A stretch of DNA of 29,954 bases from JAGPUQ01 sp050250395. Its GTDB lineage: Bacteria; Pseudomonadota; Gammaproteobacteria; Pseudomonadales; Porticoccaceae. The first letter of the stretch is position 1. Each line of letters begins with the position of its first letter. Below the pieces are notes generated by a model. It was not told the origin of the DNA and did no database searches. It saw only the letters and a list, made by a program, of their open reading frames with translations. Below are positions 1 through 8,409 of the stretch, in pieces. The stretch lies in the NCBI GenBank assembly GCA_050250395.1, contig JBFWOQ010000035.1:1-29954 (forward strand). Direction: 5' to 3'. A program made the translations under genes and the position numbers.

Positions 1-383
1 TCGTTGCGGCAGATCTCGGTCAGCGGCAGGCCGATGAAATGGATATCGTCGCGCATCATGCGCAGATCCAAAGGCTTGGTATTGTCGTAGATGCAATAGC
101 CGCCGGACTCCAGATCGCGAATATCCTTGGCCATGCTCTGCGGATTCATGCAGACCACGGCATCGACGCCGCCGCGCCGCCCGGTATAGCCCTGGTCGTT
201 GATGCGCACCTCGTACCAGGTGGGCAGCCCCTGGATATTGGAGGGGAATATATTCTTCGGGCTGACCGGAATGCCCATCCGGAAGATCGCCTTGGCGAAC
301 ATGTTGTTGGCACTGGCCGAGCCGGTGCCGTTGACATTGGCAAAGCGAATCACGAAATCGTTCACGCCCTTGATGGTTTTCAT
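1..383 (-). CDS. korA: 2-oxoacid:acceptor oxidoreductase alpha subunit, N-terminal part (cut by window edge)
   Basis: The first 127 residues are visible; the rest lies beyond base 1. They begin MKTIKGVNDFVIRFANVNG and match the gamma (swivel) domain that precedes the TPP-pyrimidine domain in fused alpha subunits of 2-oxoglutarate/2-oxoacid:ferredoxin oxidoreductases. Such enzymes oxidatively decarboxylate a 2-oxoacid to its acyl-CoA in the cytoplasm, passing electrons to ferredoxin or a partner flavoprotein. The ATG at 383-381 overlaps the TGA of the upstream flavoprotein gene (ATGA), so translation is probably coupled. The beta subunit (TPP and Fe-S) is expected just outside the window. The substrate is inferred: 2-oxoglutarate is favoured because Azoarcus-type 2-oxoglutarate:NADP+ oxidoreductases pair KorAB with a flavoprotein like the neighbour, but pyruvate or another 2-oxoacid cannot be excluded. 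Confidence 0.8.
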   Translation of the reverse strand, partial: MKTIKGVNDFVIRFANVNGTGSASANNMFAKAIFRMGIPVSPKNIFPSNIQGLPTWYEVRINDQGYTGRRGGVDAVVCMNPQSMAKDIRDLESGGYCIYDNTKPLDLRMMRDDIHFIGLPLTEICRN

Positions 384-2167
384 AGAATCGGCGCCGCCTT
401 GGTAACCTGATAGAGAAACTTCTGCATGTCCCACGCCGAGGTCGGGCAGCGCTCGGCGCACAGCCCGCAGTGCAGACACATGTCTTCGTCCTTCACCATG
501 ACCCGCGCCGTCTTCAGCGCGGCCGAGACATACAGCGGCTGGTCCAGATTCAGCGCCGGCATGCGAAGCGCCTGCCGCAGGCGGTCCTCCTCGTCATTGG
601 CGACAAAATTGATGCAGTCGGTGGGACAGATATCGACACAGGCATCGCACTCGATGCACAGCGATTCCGTGAATACCGTCTGTACGTCGCAGTTGAGGCA
701 GCGCTCCGCCTCCTTGTAGCCGGTGGCGACATCGAAACCCAGCTCGACCTCCACCCGGCGATCGCTCAGGGTGGCGGCCTTGTCGGCGTGGGGCACCTTG
801 TAGCGCGGGTCGGCGTCGATCTGGCTGTCGTAGCTCCATTCATGAATGCCCATCTTCTGACTGATGAGCGTGGTGCCGGGCAGGGGTCGCTCCGCCACTT
901 TTTCGCCGCGGCAGAACAGGTCGATGGACACCGCCACCTGATGCCCGTGGGCCACCGCGGTAATGATGTTCTCCGGCCCGAAGGCGGCATCGCCACCAAA
1001 GAAAACCCGGGGATTGCCGGACTGAAAGGTGATGCGGTCCACCGTCGGCATCTCCCACTGATCGAAGTCGATGTCGATATCGCGCTCGATCCAGGGAAAG
1101 GCGTTCTCCTGACCTATCGCCATCAAGACCGTGTCGCAGGGATAGAACACCGGCTCGGCGCCGGTCGACACCAGACTGCGCTTGCCGTCGGCGTCGTAGC
1201 GCGCTTCGACGCGATCGAACTTCATGCCCACCAGCCTGCCGTCTTCGACCACGAATTCGAGCGGTACATGGTTGTCGATGATGGGGATATCTTCATGGAT
1301 GGCGTCTTCCTTCTCCCAGGGCGACGCCTTCATGTCCGCAAACGGACTGCGGACGATGACCTTCACTTCCTCGCCACCCAGGCGGCGCGCGGTGCGGCAG
1401 CAATCCATGGCGGTGTTGCCGCCGCCCAGCACGATCACCCGCTTGGGGACGCTCTTGACGTGCTCGAAGGCCACGCTGGCCAGCCAGTCGATGCCGATGT
1501 GGATGGCAGCATCGGCTTCCTGGCGTCCCGGCAACTTCGGCAGATCGCGGCCGCGCGGCGCGCCCGACCCGACGAAGACGGCGTCGTAGCCCTTGGCGAG
1601 CAACCCCTTGAGGCTGTCCACATAGTGATTGAAATGGGAGATCACGCCCATCCCGAGGATATAGCCCACTTCCTCGTCGAGCACCTGCTCCGGCAACCGG
1701 AACGAGGGTATCTGGCTGCGCATGAAACCGCCGCCCTTCGCCTGCTCGTCGAAGAGGTCGATGGCGTAACCGAGCGGCAGCAGGTCGCGCGCGACGGTCA
1801 GCGATGCAGGCCCGGCACCCACCAGGGCGATGCGTTTGCCGTTCTTGCGGCTCGGGACCTTGGGCAGGCGACCGCCGATGTCCGACTTGTTGTCGGCGGC
1901 AACCCGCTTGAGCCGACAGATGGCCACCGGCTCCTCCTCGACCCGGCCGCGCCGGCACGCCGGCTCGCAGGGGCGATCGCAGGTACGGCCCAGAACGCCG
2001 GGAAACACATTGGACTCCCAGTTGACCATATAGGCATCGGTATAGCGTCCGGCGGCAATCAACCGAATGTACTCCGGCACCGGCGTATGGGCCGGACAGG
2101 CGTACTGACAGTCGACCACGCGGTGAAAAAATTCGGGATCCTTGATATTCGTCGGCTTCAACTGCAC
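380..2167 (-). CDS. korC: FAD-dependent NAD(P) oxidoreductase with Fe-S clusters, partner of the 2-oxoacid oxidoreductase
   Basis: A GltD-like flavoprotein of about 595 residues with added Fe-S domains. In order: an N-terminal cysteine-rich domain (CQYACPAHTPVPEYI, then CDRPCEPACRRG), an FAD-binding GAGPASLTVA, an NAD(P)-binding VLGGGNTAMDC, and a C-terminal pair of 4Fe-4S motifs (CIECDACVDICP and CLHCGLCAERCP). It probably moves electrons between NAD(P) and the 2-oxoacid oxidoreductase encoded next. Its TGA overlaps the korA ATG. The start is uncertain: the frame is open to a GTG at 2302 and an ATG at 2275, but residues before VQLKPTNIKDPEFFHRVV do not look like the family, and a TATAAT promoter element lies inside that extension. 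I therefore prefer the GTG at 2167 or the one at 2173; neither has a good ribosome binding site. The symbol follows the Azoarcus naming and is tentative. Confidence 0.82.
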   Translation of the reverse strand: MQLKPTNIKDPEFFHRVVDCQYACPAHTPVPEYIRLIAAGRYTDAYMVNWESNVFPGVLGRTCDRPCEPACRRGRVEEEPVAICRLKRVAADNKSDIGGRLPKVPSRKNGKRIALVGAGPASLTVARDLLPLGYAIDLFDEQAKGGGFMRSQIPSFRLPEQVLDEEVGYILGMGVISHFNHYVDSLKGLLAKGYDAVFVGSGAPRGRDLPKLPGRQEADAAIHIGIDWLASVAFEHVKSVPKRVIVLGGGNTAMDCCRTARRLGGEEVKVIVRSPFADMKASPWEKEDAIHEDIPIIDNHVPLEFVVEDGRLVGMKFDRVEARYDADGKRSLVSTGAEPVFYPCDTVLMAIGQENAFPWIERDIDIDFDQWEMPTVDRITFQSGNPRVFFGGDAAFGPENIITAVAHGHQVAVSIDLFCRGEKVAERPLPGTTLISQKMGIHEWSYDSQIDADPRYKVPHADKAATLSDRRVEVELGFDVATGYKEAERCLNCDVQTVFTESLCIECDACVDICPTDCINFVANDEEDRLRQALRMPALNLDQPLYVSAALKTARVMVKDEDMCLHCGLCAERCPTSAWDMQKFLYQVTKAAPIL

Positions 2168-2248
2168 CCCCACGAGACCGTGATCGCCCCCCGGTCGCGC
2201 CGCGATCAGCGCACCCGGAACCACCTGGCGCCCACAAAAATGGCCTGC

Positions 2249-2279
2249 ATTATATATTGCATTGATGCCGGTCATGCAA
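2249..2279 (-). promoter_or_regulatory. Candidate sigma-70 promoter for the korC-korA pair
   Basis: Read on the minus strand there is a perfect -10 hexamer TATAAT (2254-2249) in an AT-rich patch that stands out from the GC-rich surroundings. The best upstream hexamer is TTGCAT (2279-2274), with a long 19-base spacer, so the -35 match is weak. Transcription would start near 2242, leaving an untranslated leader of roughly 70 bases before the GTG at 2167-2173. The element lies downstream of the ligase stop (2342), so the flavoprotein and korA may be transcribed independently of the ligase. Confidence 0.5.
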
Positions 2280-2341
2280 AGCCAATCCGGCCCGGCAAGC
2301 ACGTCCCGGTTCGCAAATTCGCCAGAAAAATCTATTTACAA

Positions 2342-4243
2342 TTAGCGCGTTACAGGATACCCGAGGGTAGAAAACGCGGCCCCGATCTCGTCCAGGACGG
2401 CCGGATCGTCGATGGTGGCGGGCACCTTCCAGGGCTCGCCGTCGGCGATGCTGCGCATGGTCCCACGCAGCACTTTCCCGGAGCGGGTCTTGGGCAGGCG
2501 CGCAATTCCGACGCACAGCTTGAACGCCGCCACCGGACCGATCCGCTCGCGGACCATCTGGATCGCCTCGCTACAGACCTGCTCCGGATCCCGCCCGGCA
2601 CCATCCTTGAGCACCACCAGGCCCAGCGGCACCTGGCCTTTCATGGCATCCGCGACGCCGATGACCGCGCACTCCGCCACATCCGGATGCGCCGCGAGTA
2701 CTTCCTCCATGGCGCCGGTGGAAAGCCGATGGCCCGCCACGTTGATCACATCGTCGGTGCGCGCCATCACGAAGACATAGCCCGCCGCATCGATATAGCC
2801 GGCATCGCCGGTCTCGTAATAACCGGGAAAGGTCTTGAAATACGCATTGATAAAGCGCTCGTCGTTGCCCCACAGGGTGGTGAAGGTTCCCGGCGGCAAC
2901 GGCAGCTTCAGCACCAGCGCGCCGATTTCGCCCGGCGGTTGCGGTTTGCCGTCGCTGTCGAGCACGGCGAACACGAAGCCGGGCACCGGCTTGGTGGGCG
3001 ATCCCGGCACCACCGGCAACAATTCGATGCCGCGACAATTGGCGACGGCGGGCCAGCCCAGCTCGGTCTGCCACCAGTGATCGATCACCGGCACGCCGAG
3101 CTTGTCCCGGGCCCAGGCGAGGGTATCGGGATCGCAGCGCTCGCCGGCAAGAAACAGGGTTTCGAAGCCGCCGAGATCGTATTTTTTCAGGTACTCACCG
3201 CCGGAATCCTCTTTCTTGATGGCGCGAAAGGCCGTGGGCGCGGTGAAGAACACCTTGACGCCGTACTCCGCGATCACCCGCCAGTAGGCGCCGGGGTCGG
3301 GCGTCCCCACCGGCTTGCCCTCGTACAGAATCGTGGTGTTGCCGTTGAACAGCGGGCCGTAGACGATGTAGGAATGGCCCACCACCCAGCCCACGTCGGA
3401 CGCCGCCCAGAACACGTCGCCGGGGGCAACGCCATAAACCTTCCGCATGCTCCACAGCAGCGAGACGATGCAGCCGCCGGTGTCGCGCACCACGCCCTTG
3501 GGCTGGCCCGTGGTGCCGGAGGTATAGAGCACATAGAGCGGATGGGTCGCGGCGACCGGCACGCAGTCGACGGGCGCGGCCGCCGCTTCGAGCTCGCGCC
3601 AGTCCAGATCGCGCCCGGGCACCATGGCCGCCGGCAGCTGCTCCCGTTGCAGGACGATGCAGGTCTCCGGCTTGTGGCGGGCGAGCTCGATGGCCTGATC
3701 CAGCAGCGGCTTGTAGGGCACCAGTCGACCGGGCTCGACGCCGCAGGAGGCCGCGATCACCAGCCTGGCCTGCACATCGTCGATGCGCACCGCGAGCTCG
3801 TTGGCCGCAAAGCCCCCGAACACCACCGAATGGATGGCACCGATGCGCGCGCAGGCCAGCATGGCGATGGCGGCCTCCGGCACCATCGGCATGTAGATGA
3901 CCACCCGATCGCCCACTCCGATGCCCTGGGCGCGCAGCGCGCCGGCCATGCGGGCGACGCGATCCCGCAACTCGCGATAGGTGAATTCCTGTTTGGTGCC
4001 GGTGACCGGACTGTCGTGGATGAGCGCGAGCTGCTCGGCGCGGCCGCCCTCGACATGGCGGTCGAGGGCGTTGTAACAGGCATTCAGGATGCCATCGGGA
4101 AACCAGCGCACGAACGGCGACTGGCTGTCGTCGAGCACCACCTGTGGCGCCCGGTACCAAGCCGCCGCCGCCGCGGCCTCTCCCCAGAAACCGCGCGGAT
4201 CTTCACTCGCGCGCCGGTATTCGCTGGCGTATTCCCCGCTCAC
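2342..4243 (-). CDS. prpE: Propionyl-CoA synthetase-like (acyl-CoA/acetyl-CoA synthetase family)
   Basis: A 633-residue AMP-forming ligase that activates a short-chain acid to its CoA thioester in the cytoplasm. Visible family features are the N-terminal ACS domain, the ATP-binding core YVLYTSGTTGQPKGVVRDTGG, the YETGDAG motif, and the C-terminal catalytic lysine region RLPKTRSGKVLRGTMR. The VVRDTGG wording after the P-loop and the overall length favour the propionate-specific PrpE/ACSS3 branch over acetate-specific Acs, but specificity is inferred. The start is a GTG at 4243 preceded by CAGGGGG with a 5-base spacer. It lies upstream of the korC-korA pair, suggesting a role in organic-acid use, and is divergent from the quinone oxidoreductase at 4481. 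Confidence 0.85.
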   Translation of the reverse strand: MSGEYASEYRRASEDPRGFWGEAAAAAAWYRAPQVVLDDSQSPFVRWFPDGILNACYNALDRHVEGGRAEQLALIHDSPVTGTKQEFTYRELRDRVARMAGALRAQGIGVGDRVVIYMPMVPEAAIAMLACARIGAIHSVVFGGFAANELAVRIDDVQARLVIAASCGVEPGRLVPYKPLLDQAIELARHKPETCIVLQREQLPAAMVPGRDLDWRELEAAAAPVDCVPVAATHPLYVLYTSGTTGQPKGVVRDTGGCIVSLLWSMRKVYGVAPGDVFWAASDVGWVVGHSYIVYGPLFNGNTTILYEGKPVGTPDPGAYWRVIAEYGVKVFFTAPTAFRAIKKEDSGGEYLKKYDLGGFETLFLAGERCDPDTLAWARDKLGVPVIDHWWQTELGWPAVANCRGIELLPVVPGSPTKPVPGFVFAVLDSDGKPQPPGEIGALVLKLPLPPGTFTTLWGNDERFINAYFKTFPGYYETGDAGYIDAAGYVFVMARTDDVINVAGHRLSTGAMEEVLAAHPDVAECAVIGVADAMKGQVPLGLVVLKDGAGRDPEQVCSEAIQMVRERIGPVAAFKLCVGIARLPKTRSGKVLRGTMRSIADGEPWKVPATIDDPAVLDEIGAAFSTLGYPVTR

Positions 4244-4299
4244 TGTTGCCCCCTGATGCGATTTTTGCGAAGCGACCGGGCCACGAACGGCCAGGCCGG

Positions 4300-4311
4300 A
4301 ATGCCGGCATT
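4300..4311. promoter_or_regulatory. Perfect 12-bp palindrome in a divergent intergenic region
   Basis: AATGCCGGCATT is self-complementary and lies between the divergent ligase (start 4243) and quinone oxidoreductase (start 4481) genes, with AT-rich bases (TTAAACAAT) directly to its right. This is a plausible operator for a dimeric repressor, but no regulator gene is adjacent and no second copy was seen. Chance palindromes of this length occur in GC-rich DNA. Confidence 0.25.
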
Positions 4312-4480
4312 AAACAATGTCGCCAACCGAAGCGCCAAGCGCGCCACGCCCGCCGGGCTCCCCGCGACTTCCAGCGGCTGGTACGCTGACGCCCTGCGCG
4401 CGCGGCGGCCGCACCCCGGCCCATCGGAGCCGTGGACCCGGCGCGCGCTGCGTCTTACCTGCCGGAACCGGAGACTGCCC

Positions 4481-5476
4481 ATGGCATTGCCCACTACCAT
4501 GAACTGCATCGAGATCGCGCGCCCCGGCGGCCCGGAAGTGCTGACGCCCGCACGGCGTCCGCTACCCGTGCCCGGCGCCGGTGAAGTGTTGATCCGGGTG
4601 ATCGCCGCCGGCGTCAACCGGCCCGACGTGATCCAGCGCCAGGGCGGTTATCCGCCGCCCGCCGGCGCCTCCGATCTGCCGGGGCTGGAAGTGGCGGGCG
4701 AAATCGCGGCGCTCGGCCCCGACAGCGGACCCTGGCGCATCGGCGATCGGGTCTGCGCGCTGCTGGCCGGCGGCGGCTACGCCGAATACGCCGTCGCTCA
4801 CCGCGATCTGTGCCTGCCGATTCCGGCGGGCCTGTCGACGACCCAGGCGGCGGCGTTGCCGGAAACCGTTTTCACGGTCTGGCACAACGTCTTCGAACGC
4901 GCCCACCTGCAAGCAGGCGAAGTGCTGCTCGTACACGGTGGCACCAGCGGCATCGGCACCACGGCAATCCAGTTGGGCGCGGCCTTCGGTGCCCGCGTGT
5001 TCGCCACCGCGGGCAACGCCGAAAAAGTCAGGGTGTGCGAAATGCTCGGGGCGGTCAAAGCGTTCGATTATCAGCGCGAGGATTTCGTCGAAGGCATCAA
5101 GGCCGCCACCACCGGCGCCGACGTGATTCTCGACATGGTGGGCGGCGACTATGTGCAGAAGAACATCCGCGCCGCCGCCTTTCGCGGCCGCATCGTCTCC
5201 ATCGCCTTTCTGCGCGGTTCCAAGGTCGAAGTCGATTTGATGCCGATGATGTTGAAGCAGCTGGTGCTCACGGGCTCGACGCTGCGCAACCAGCCGATCG
5301 CCGACAAGGCGCGCATCGCCCGCGCCGTCCTGGAGAATGTCTGGCCGCTGCTGGAAGGGGGCGACATGCGACCCCTGATCCACGCGACTTTCCCGCTGGC
5401 CGAAGCATCCGCGAGCCACGTCCTGATGGAAAGCAGCCAGCATCTGGGCAAGATCGTGCTGGAGGTGGCATCGTGA
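4481..5476 (+). CDS. NAD(P)H:quinone oxidoreductase, zinc-free MDR family
   Basis: A 331-residue medium-chain dehydrogenase/reductase of the PIG3/QOR type, which reduces quinones or other electrophiles with NAD(P)H in the cytoplasm. The N-terminal GroES-like domain contains AAGVNRPDVIQRQGGYPPP, and the Rossmann domain contains the nucleotide-binding HGGTSGIGTTAIQLG. The cysteine/histidine ligands of zinc alcohol dehydrogenases are missing, which fits a quinone oxidoreductase. I chose the ATG at 4481 because GGAG lies 7 bases upstream; a second ATG follows at 4499. The reading frame is open far upstream on this strand, but that part is antisense to the ligase and flavoprotein. It is first of a four-gene cluster, and its TGA overlaps the GTG of the next gene (GTGA). 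The true substrate is unknown. Confidence 0.88.
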   Translation: MALPTTMNCIEIARPGGPEVLTPARRPLPVPGAGEVLIRVIAAGVNRPDVIQRQGGYPPPAGASDLPGLEVAGEIAALGPDSGPWRIGDRVCALLAGGGYAEYAVAHRDLCLPIPAGLSTTQAAALPETVFTVWHNVFERAHLQAGEVLLVHGGTSGIGTTAIQLGAAFGARVFATAGNAEKVRVCEMLGAVKAFDYQREDFVEGIKAATTGADVILDMVGGDYVQKNIRAAAFRGRIVSIAFLRGSKVEVDLMPMMLKQLVLTGSTLRNQPIADKARIARAVLENVWPLLEGGDMRPLIHATFPLAEASASHVLMESSQHLGKIVLEVAS

Positions 5477-5799
5477 GTGGAAATTCCCGGCTGGTCTACA
5501 GCACCGACCGCGGGCGTATCGGTTCGAAGCCAGAGGTCACGCCCAGTAAACCCGCCGGCGACGGCATCGTGCGCATTCGCCGCGAGACCAGCGGACGCGG
5601 CGGCAAGGGCGTCACCACGATCGCCGGGGTTCCGCTGGCGGAAGCGGAGTTGCGCGCGCTCGCCAAACAGCTCAAGCAACAGTGCGCCACCGGCGGCAGC
5701 GTCAAGGCGGGCGTGATCGAAATCCAGGGCGACCACCGCGCCGCCATCCAGGCGACGCTCGAAGGCCTGGGTTATCGCGTCAAGCTGGCGGGGGGCTGA
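5473..5799 (+). CDS. yciH: YciH, SUI1/eIF1-family translation factor
   Basis: A 108-residue protein, the same length as E. coli YciH. The N-terminal part is basic and flexible (LVYSTDRGRIGSKPEVTPSK). The SUI1 fold follows with the diagnostic RRETSGRGGKGVTTIAGVPL, the LKQQCATGGSVK loop and the C-terminal EIQGDHRAAIQATLEGLGY. The family resembles eukaryotic eIF1; in E. coli YciH has been linked to discrimination at translation initiation and repression under stress. Its GTG start overlaps the stop of the quinone oxidoreductase by four bases, so it is probably made by coupled translation. The next gene starts about 25 bases after its stop. Confidence 0.93.
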   Translation: MSGNSRLVYSTDRGRIGSKPEVTPSKPAGDGIVRIRRETSGRGGKGVTTIAGVPLAEAELRALAKQLKQQCATGGSVKAGVIEIQGDHRAAIQATLEGLGYRVKLAGG

Positions 5800-5824
5800 A
5801 GCCATCGCGACGCCACCCGATCAT

Positions 5825-7771
5825 TTGCCCTGCGGCAGCTGGCCCAGCCCCATCACCCCGGAGCTGGCGGCCAGCGCGGCCGGCGCCATCGAATGGCCAC
5901 TGGCGGAGGGCGATACGCTCTACTGGCTTGAAACCCGCCCCGCCGAGGGCGGCCGCGGCGCGGTCGTCGCGCTGGCCCCGGACGGGACCCGCCGCGACCT
6001 GCTGCCGGCGCCCATCAATGTCCGCAGCCGGGTCCACGAATACGGCGGGCGGCCCTACACGGTGGCCGACGGCATTCTCTATTTCGTGCTCCAGGACGAT
6101 CAGCGCATCTACCGTCTGGACACCCGCGATTCCCGCGCCCTGCCCCTTCCCATTACCCCCGCCGAGCGCGGGCTGCGTTTCGCCGAACCCTGCCTGGACC
6201 GGCGGCAGCGCCGCCTGCTCGCCATCGGTGAACGCCACTATTCAGACACCGCCCACGGTCGCGACACCGGCAGCAGCCCGCAGCGCGAACCCACCAACTT
6301 CATCGCCGCCATTGCCCTGGACGGCAGCGGCGCGGTCGATGAACTGGCATCGGGAGACGATTTTTACGCCTATCCAAGCCTGAGCCCGGACGACGGCCAG
6401 CTCGCCTGGATCAGCTGGAACCATCCGGACATGCCCTGGGACAACACGCGCCTGTGGCTGGCGGACATCGGAACCGACGGCGCGTGCGACAACATCCGTC
6501 TCATCGCCGGCGGCAACGCCCTGTATCCAGCGGGCGAAGCGGTGCTCCAGCCGGGCTGGACCGCCGCCGGCGAGTTGCTGTTCGTCTCCGACCGCAGTGG
6601 CTGGTGGAATCTGTATCGGCTGACGGCGGACCGCGCGACCGTCGAGGTACTGCCCATGGCGGCGGAGTTTGCCGCGCCGCTGTGGTCGCTCGGAATGTCG
6701 ACCTGGGCCGCGTGCGCCAACGGCCGGCTCGCGACCGCGTACAGCCGCGACGGGCGCTGGACGTTGGGACTCATGGATCCCGCCACCCGTAGTCTCAAGG
6801 ACATCGACACACCGCACACGGAATTCGCCGCGCTCACGGCAATGGGCAACCGCCTGTGGTGCGTGGCCTCATCGCCGACCCACGGCAGCGAACTGCTGGA
6901 GCTCGACGCCACCAGCGGCGCCTGGCGCTGTCGGCACCGGGTCGGCGCTCCCGGACTCGATCCCGGCTTTCTGCCGGCGCCGGAAAATTTCTCTTATCCC
7001 ACCGACGCCGACGCCGAGGCCCACGGCATTTACTACCGCCCGGCACACCCCCGTTACTCCCCGCTGCCGGGAGAACTGCCACCACTGATCGCCCTCTGCC
7101 ACGGTGGCCCCACGGGCGCGACCGGCACCGCCTACAGCGCCAAGGTGCGGTTCTGGACCAGTCGCGGATTCGCGGTGGCCGACTTCAATTATCGCGGCAG
7201 CAGCGGCTACGGCCGCGCCTACCGCGACGCCCTGCGCGGGTGCTGGGGGATCGCCGACGTCGCCGATGTGGTGGCCGGCGTGCGCCATCTCGCCGCGCAC
7301 GGTCGCGCCGACCCCGAACGGCTGCTGATCCGCGGCAGCAGTGCCGGCGGTTACACGGTACTGGCGGCACTCACCTTCGCGGATGTGTTCCGTGCCGGCG
7401 CCAGTCTCTACGGCATCGGCGATCTCGAAGCCCTGGCGCGAGATACGCACAAGTTCGAATCCCGCTATCTCGATGGCCTGGTCGGCCCCTGGCCCGCGAC
7501 GCGCGAACGCTATCGGGCGCGGTCGCCGATCCACCATGTGGACCAGCTCAATTGCCCGGTGATTTTCTTTCAGGGCCTCGACGACAAGGTGGTGCCGCCC
7601 AACCAGACTCAGGCCATGGTGGCGGCGCTGCGCGCGCGCGACCTGCCCGTGGTCTATGTGCCCTTTCCCGGAGAAGGCCACGGCTTTCGCCGCCCCGAGC
7701 ACGTCGCCCGGGTGTTTCGGGAGGAACTGGCGTTCTATCTGCAGGTACTTCGCATCGAGCGCACCGACTGA
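5825..7771 (+). CDS. S9 (prolyl oligopeptidase) family peptidase
   Basis: A 648-residue two-domain serine peptidase: an N-terminal beta-propeller (about residues 1-390) and a C-terminal alpha/beta-hydrolase domain. The catalytic triad is visible as Ser506 in GSSAGGY, Asp587 in GLDDKVVPP and His619 in GEGHGF. No signal peptide is evident, so it is probably cytoplasmic and degrades short peptides or related amides or esters. The start is inferred: the only reasonable codon before the family-like opening CGSWPSPITPEL is a TTG at 5825, and no ATG or GTG lies in frame between the yciH stop and there. Its TGA shares a base with the greB ATG (TGATG). Confidence 0.88.
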   Translation: MPCGSWPSPITPELAASAAGAIEWPLAEGDTLYWLETRPAEGGRGAVVALAPDGTRRDLLPAPINVRSRVHEYGGRPYTVADGILYFVLQDDQRIYRLDTRDSRALPLPITPAERGLRFAEPCLDRRQRRLLAIGERHYSDTAHGRDTGSSPQREPTNFIAAIALDGSGAVDELASGDDFYAYPSLSPDDGQLAWISWNHPDMPWDNTRLWLADIGTDGACDNIRLIAGGNALYPAGEAVLQPGWTAAGELLFVSDRSGWWNLYRLTADRATVEVLPMAAEFAAPLWSLGMSTWAACANGRLATAYSRDGRWTLGLMDPATRSLKDIDTPHTEFAALTAMGNRLWCVASSPTHGSELLELDATSGAWRCRHRVGAPGLDPGFLPAPENFSYPTDADAEAHGIYYRPAHPRYSPLPGELPPLIALCHGGPTGATGTAYSAKVRFWTSRGFAVADFNYRGSSGYGRAYRDALRGCWGIADVADVVAGVRHLAAHGRADPERLLIRGSSAGGYTVLAALTFADVFRAGASLYGIGDLEALARDTHKFESRYLDGLVGPWPATRERYRARSPIHHVDQLNCPVIFFQGLDDKVVPPNQTQAMVAALRARDLPVVYVPFPGEGHGFRRPEHVARVFREELAFYLQVLRIERTD

Positions 7772-8301
7772 TGCGCTGGCGCCCGCCCGCCGCCGGCAGC
7801 TCGCCCTATATCACCCCCGCGGGCGCGGCCGCGCTGCGCGCCGAACTCGACCGGTTGTGGCGCGAGGAGCGCCCCCGGGTCACCGCCCAGGTACAGGCGG
7901 CCGCGAAGAACGGCGATCGCTCGGAAAATGGCGACTACATCTACGGCAAACGACGGCTGCGGGAGATCGATCGTCGGGTCCGCTATCTGCGCCACCGGCT
8001 CGAAGCACTGATCGTGGTCGCCGACCCGCCCGCGGATTCCGCACGGGCGCGCTTCGGTGCCTGGGTAACCCTGAGCGACGCCGCGGGGGCGGCCGTTACC
8101 TATCGTCTGGTGGGCGCCGACGAGATCGATCCTCGGCGCGGCTGGATCAGCATCGATTCGCCGCTGGCGCGCGCCTTGCTGGGACGCACCTGCGGCGACC
8201 AGGTGACGGTGGCAGGCCCCGGCGGGACGGCGGACTACCGACTGGTTGCGCTGGCTTACGGGGAGATCGCGCGCCCTGATCCTGGTGAACCTGACCGATG
8301 A
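7771..8301 (+). CDS. greB: Transcription elongation factor GreB
   Basis: A 176-residue Gre factor that binds the RNA polymerase secondary channel and stimulates cleavage of backtracked RNA. The N-terminal coiled coil has the GreB signatures LDRLWREERPRVT and GDRSENGDYIYGKRRLREIDRRVRYL; the tip acids D and E of GDRSEN, which coordinate the second magnesium, are present. The C-terminal FKBP-like domain has FGAWV, RLVGADEID and ISIDSPLARALLG. The LWREERP and KRRLREIDRRVRYL wording distinguishes GreB from GreA. It has a short extra N-terminus (MRWRPPAAG) and a C-terminal tail. Its ATG overlaps the previous stop by one base, and a probable terminator lies 28 bases after its stop. Confidence 0.95.
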   Translation: MRWRPPAAGSSPYITPAGAAALRAELDRLWREERPRVTAQVQAAAKNGDRSENGDYIYGKRRLREIDRRVRYLRHRLEALIVVADPPADSARARFGAWVTLSDAAGAAVTYRLVGADEIDPRRGWISIDSPLARALLGRTCGDQVTVAGPGGTADYRLVALAYGEIARPDPGEPDR

Positions 8302-8328
8302 ATCTGACGGGTGAACCGGACACTTGAC

Positions 8329-8355
8329 GCTCGGGCCAGGGCGCCGGGCTTTTTT
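8329..8355 (+). terminator. Probable intrinsic terminator of the quinone oxidoreductase-yciH-peptidase-greB cluster
   Basis: GCTCGG (8329-8334) pairs with CCGGGC (8344-8349) across a 9-base loop, with one G-U pair, and is followed at once by TTTTTT (8350-8355). It begins 28 bases after the greB stop, in the convergent gap before the HD-GYP gene. The stem is short, hence moderate confidence. Confidence 0.5.
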
Positions 8356-8409
8356 GTCGAGGTCACTCCGGGCGTTCCGGGCACGGTCCCCAGTATCCCG
8401 ACGACCCCA

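Noticed and set aside
470..4480. Very long plus-strand open frame running into the quinone oxidoreductase gene
   Set aside because: It is antisense to the flavoprotein and ligase genes, whose motifs are intact. Absence of stops is a known effect of high GC at third codon positions, and the translated part has no family features until the ATG at 4481.
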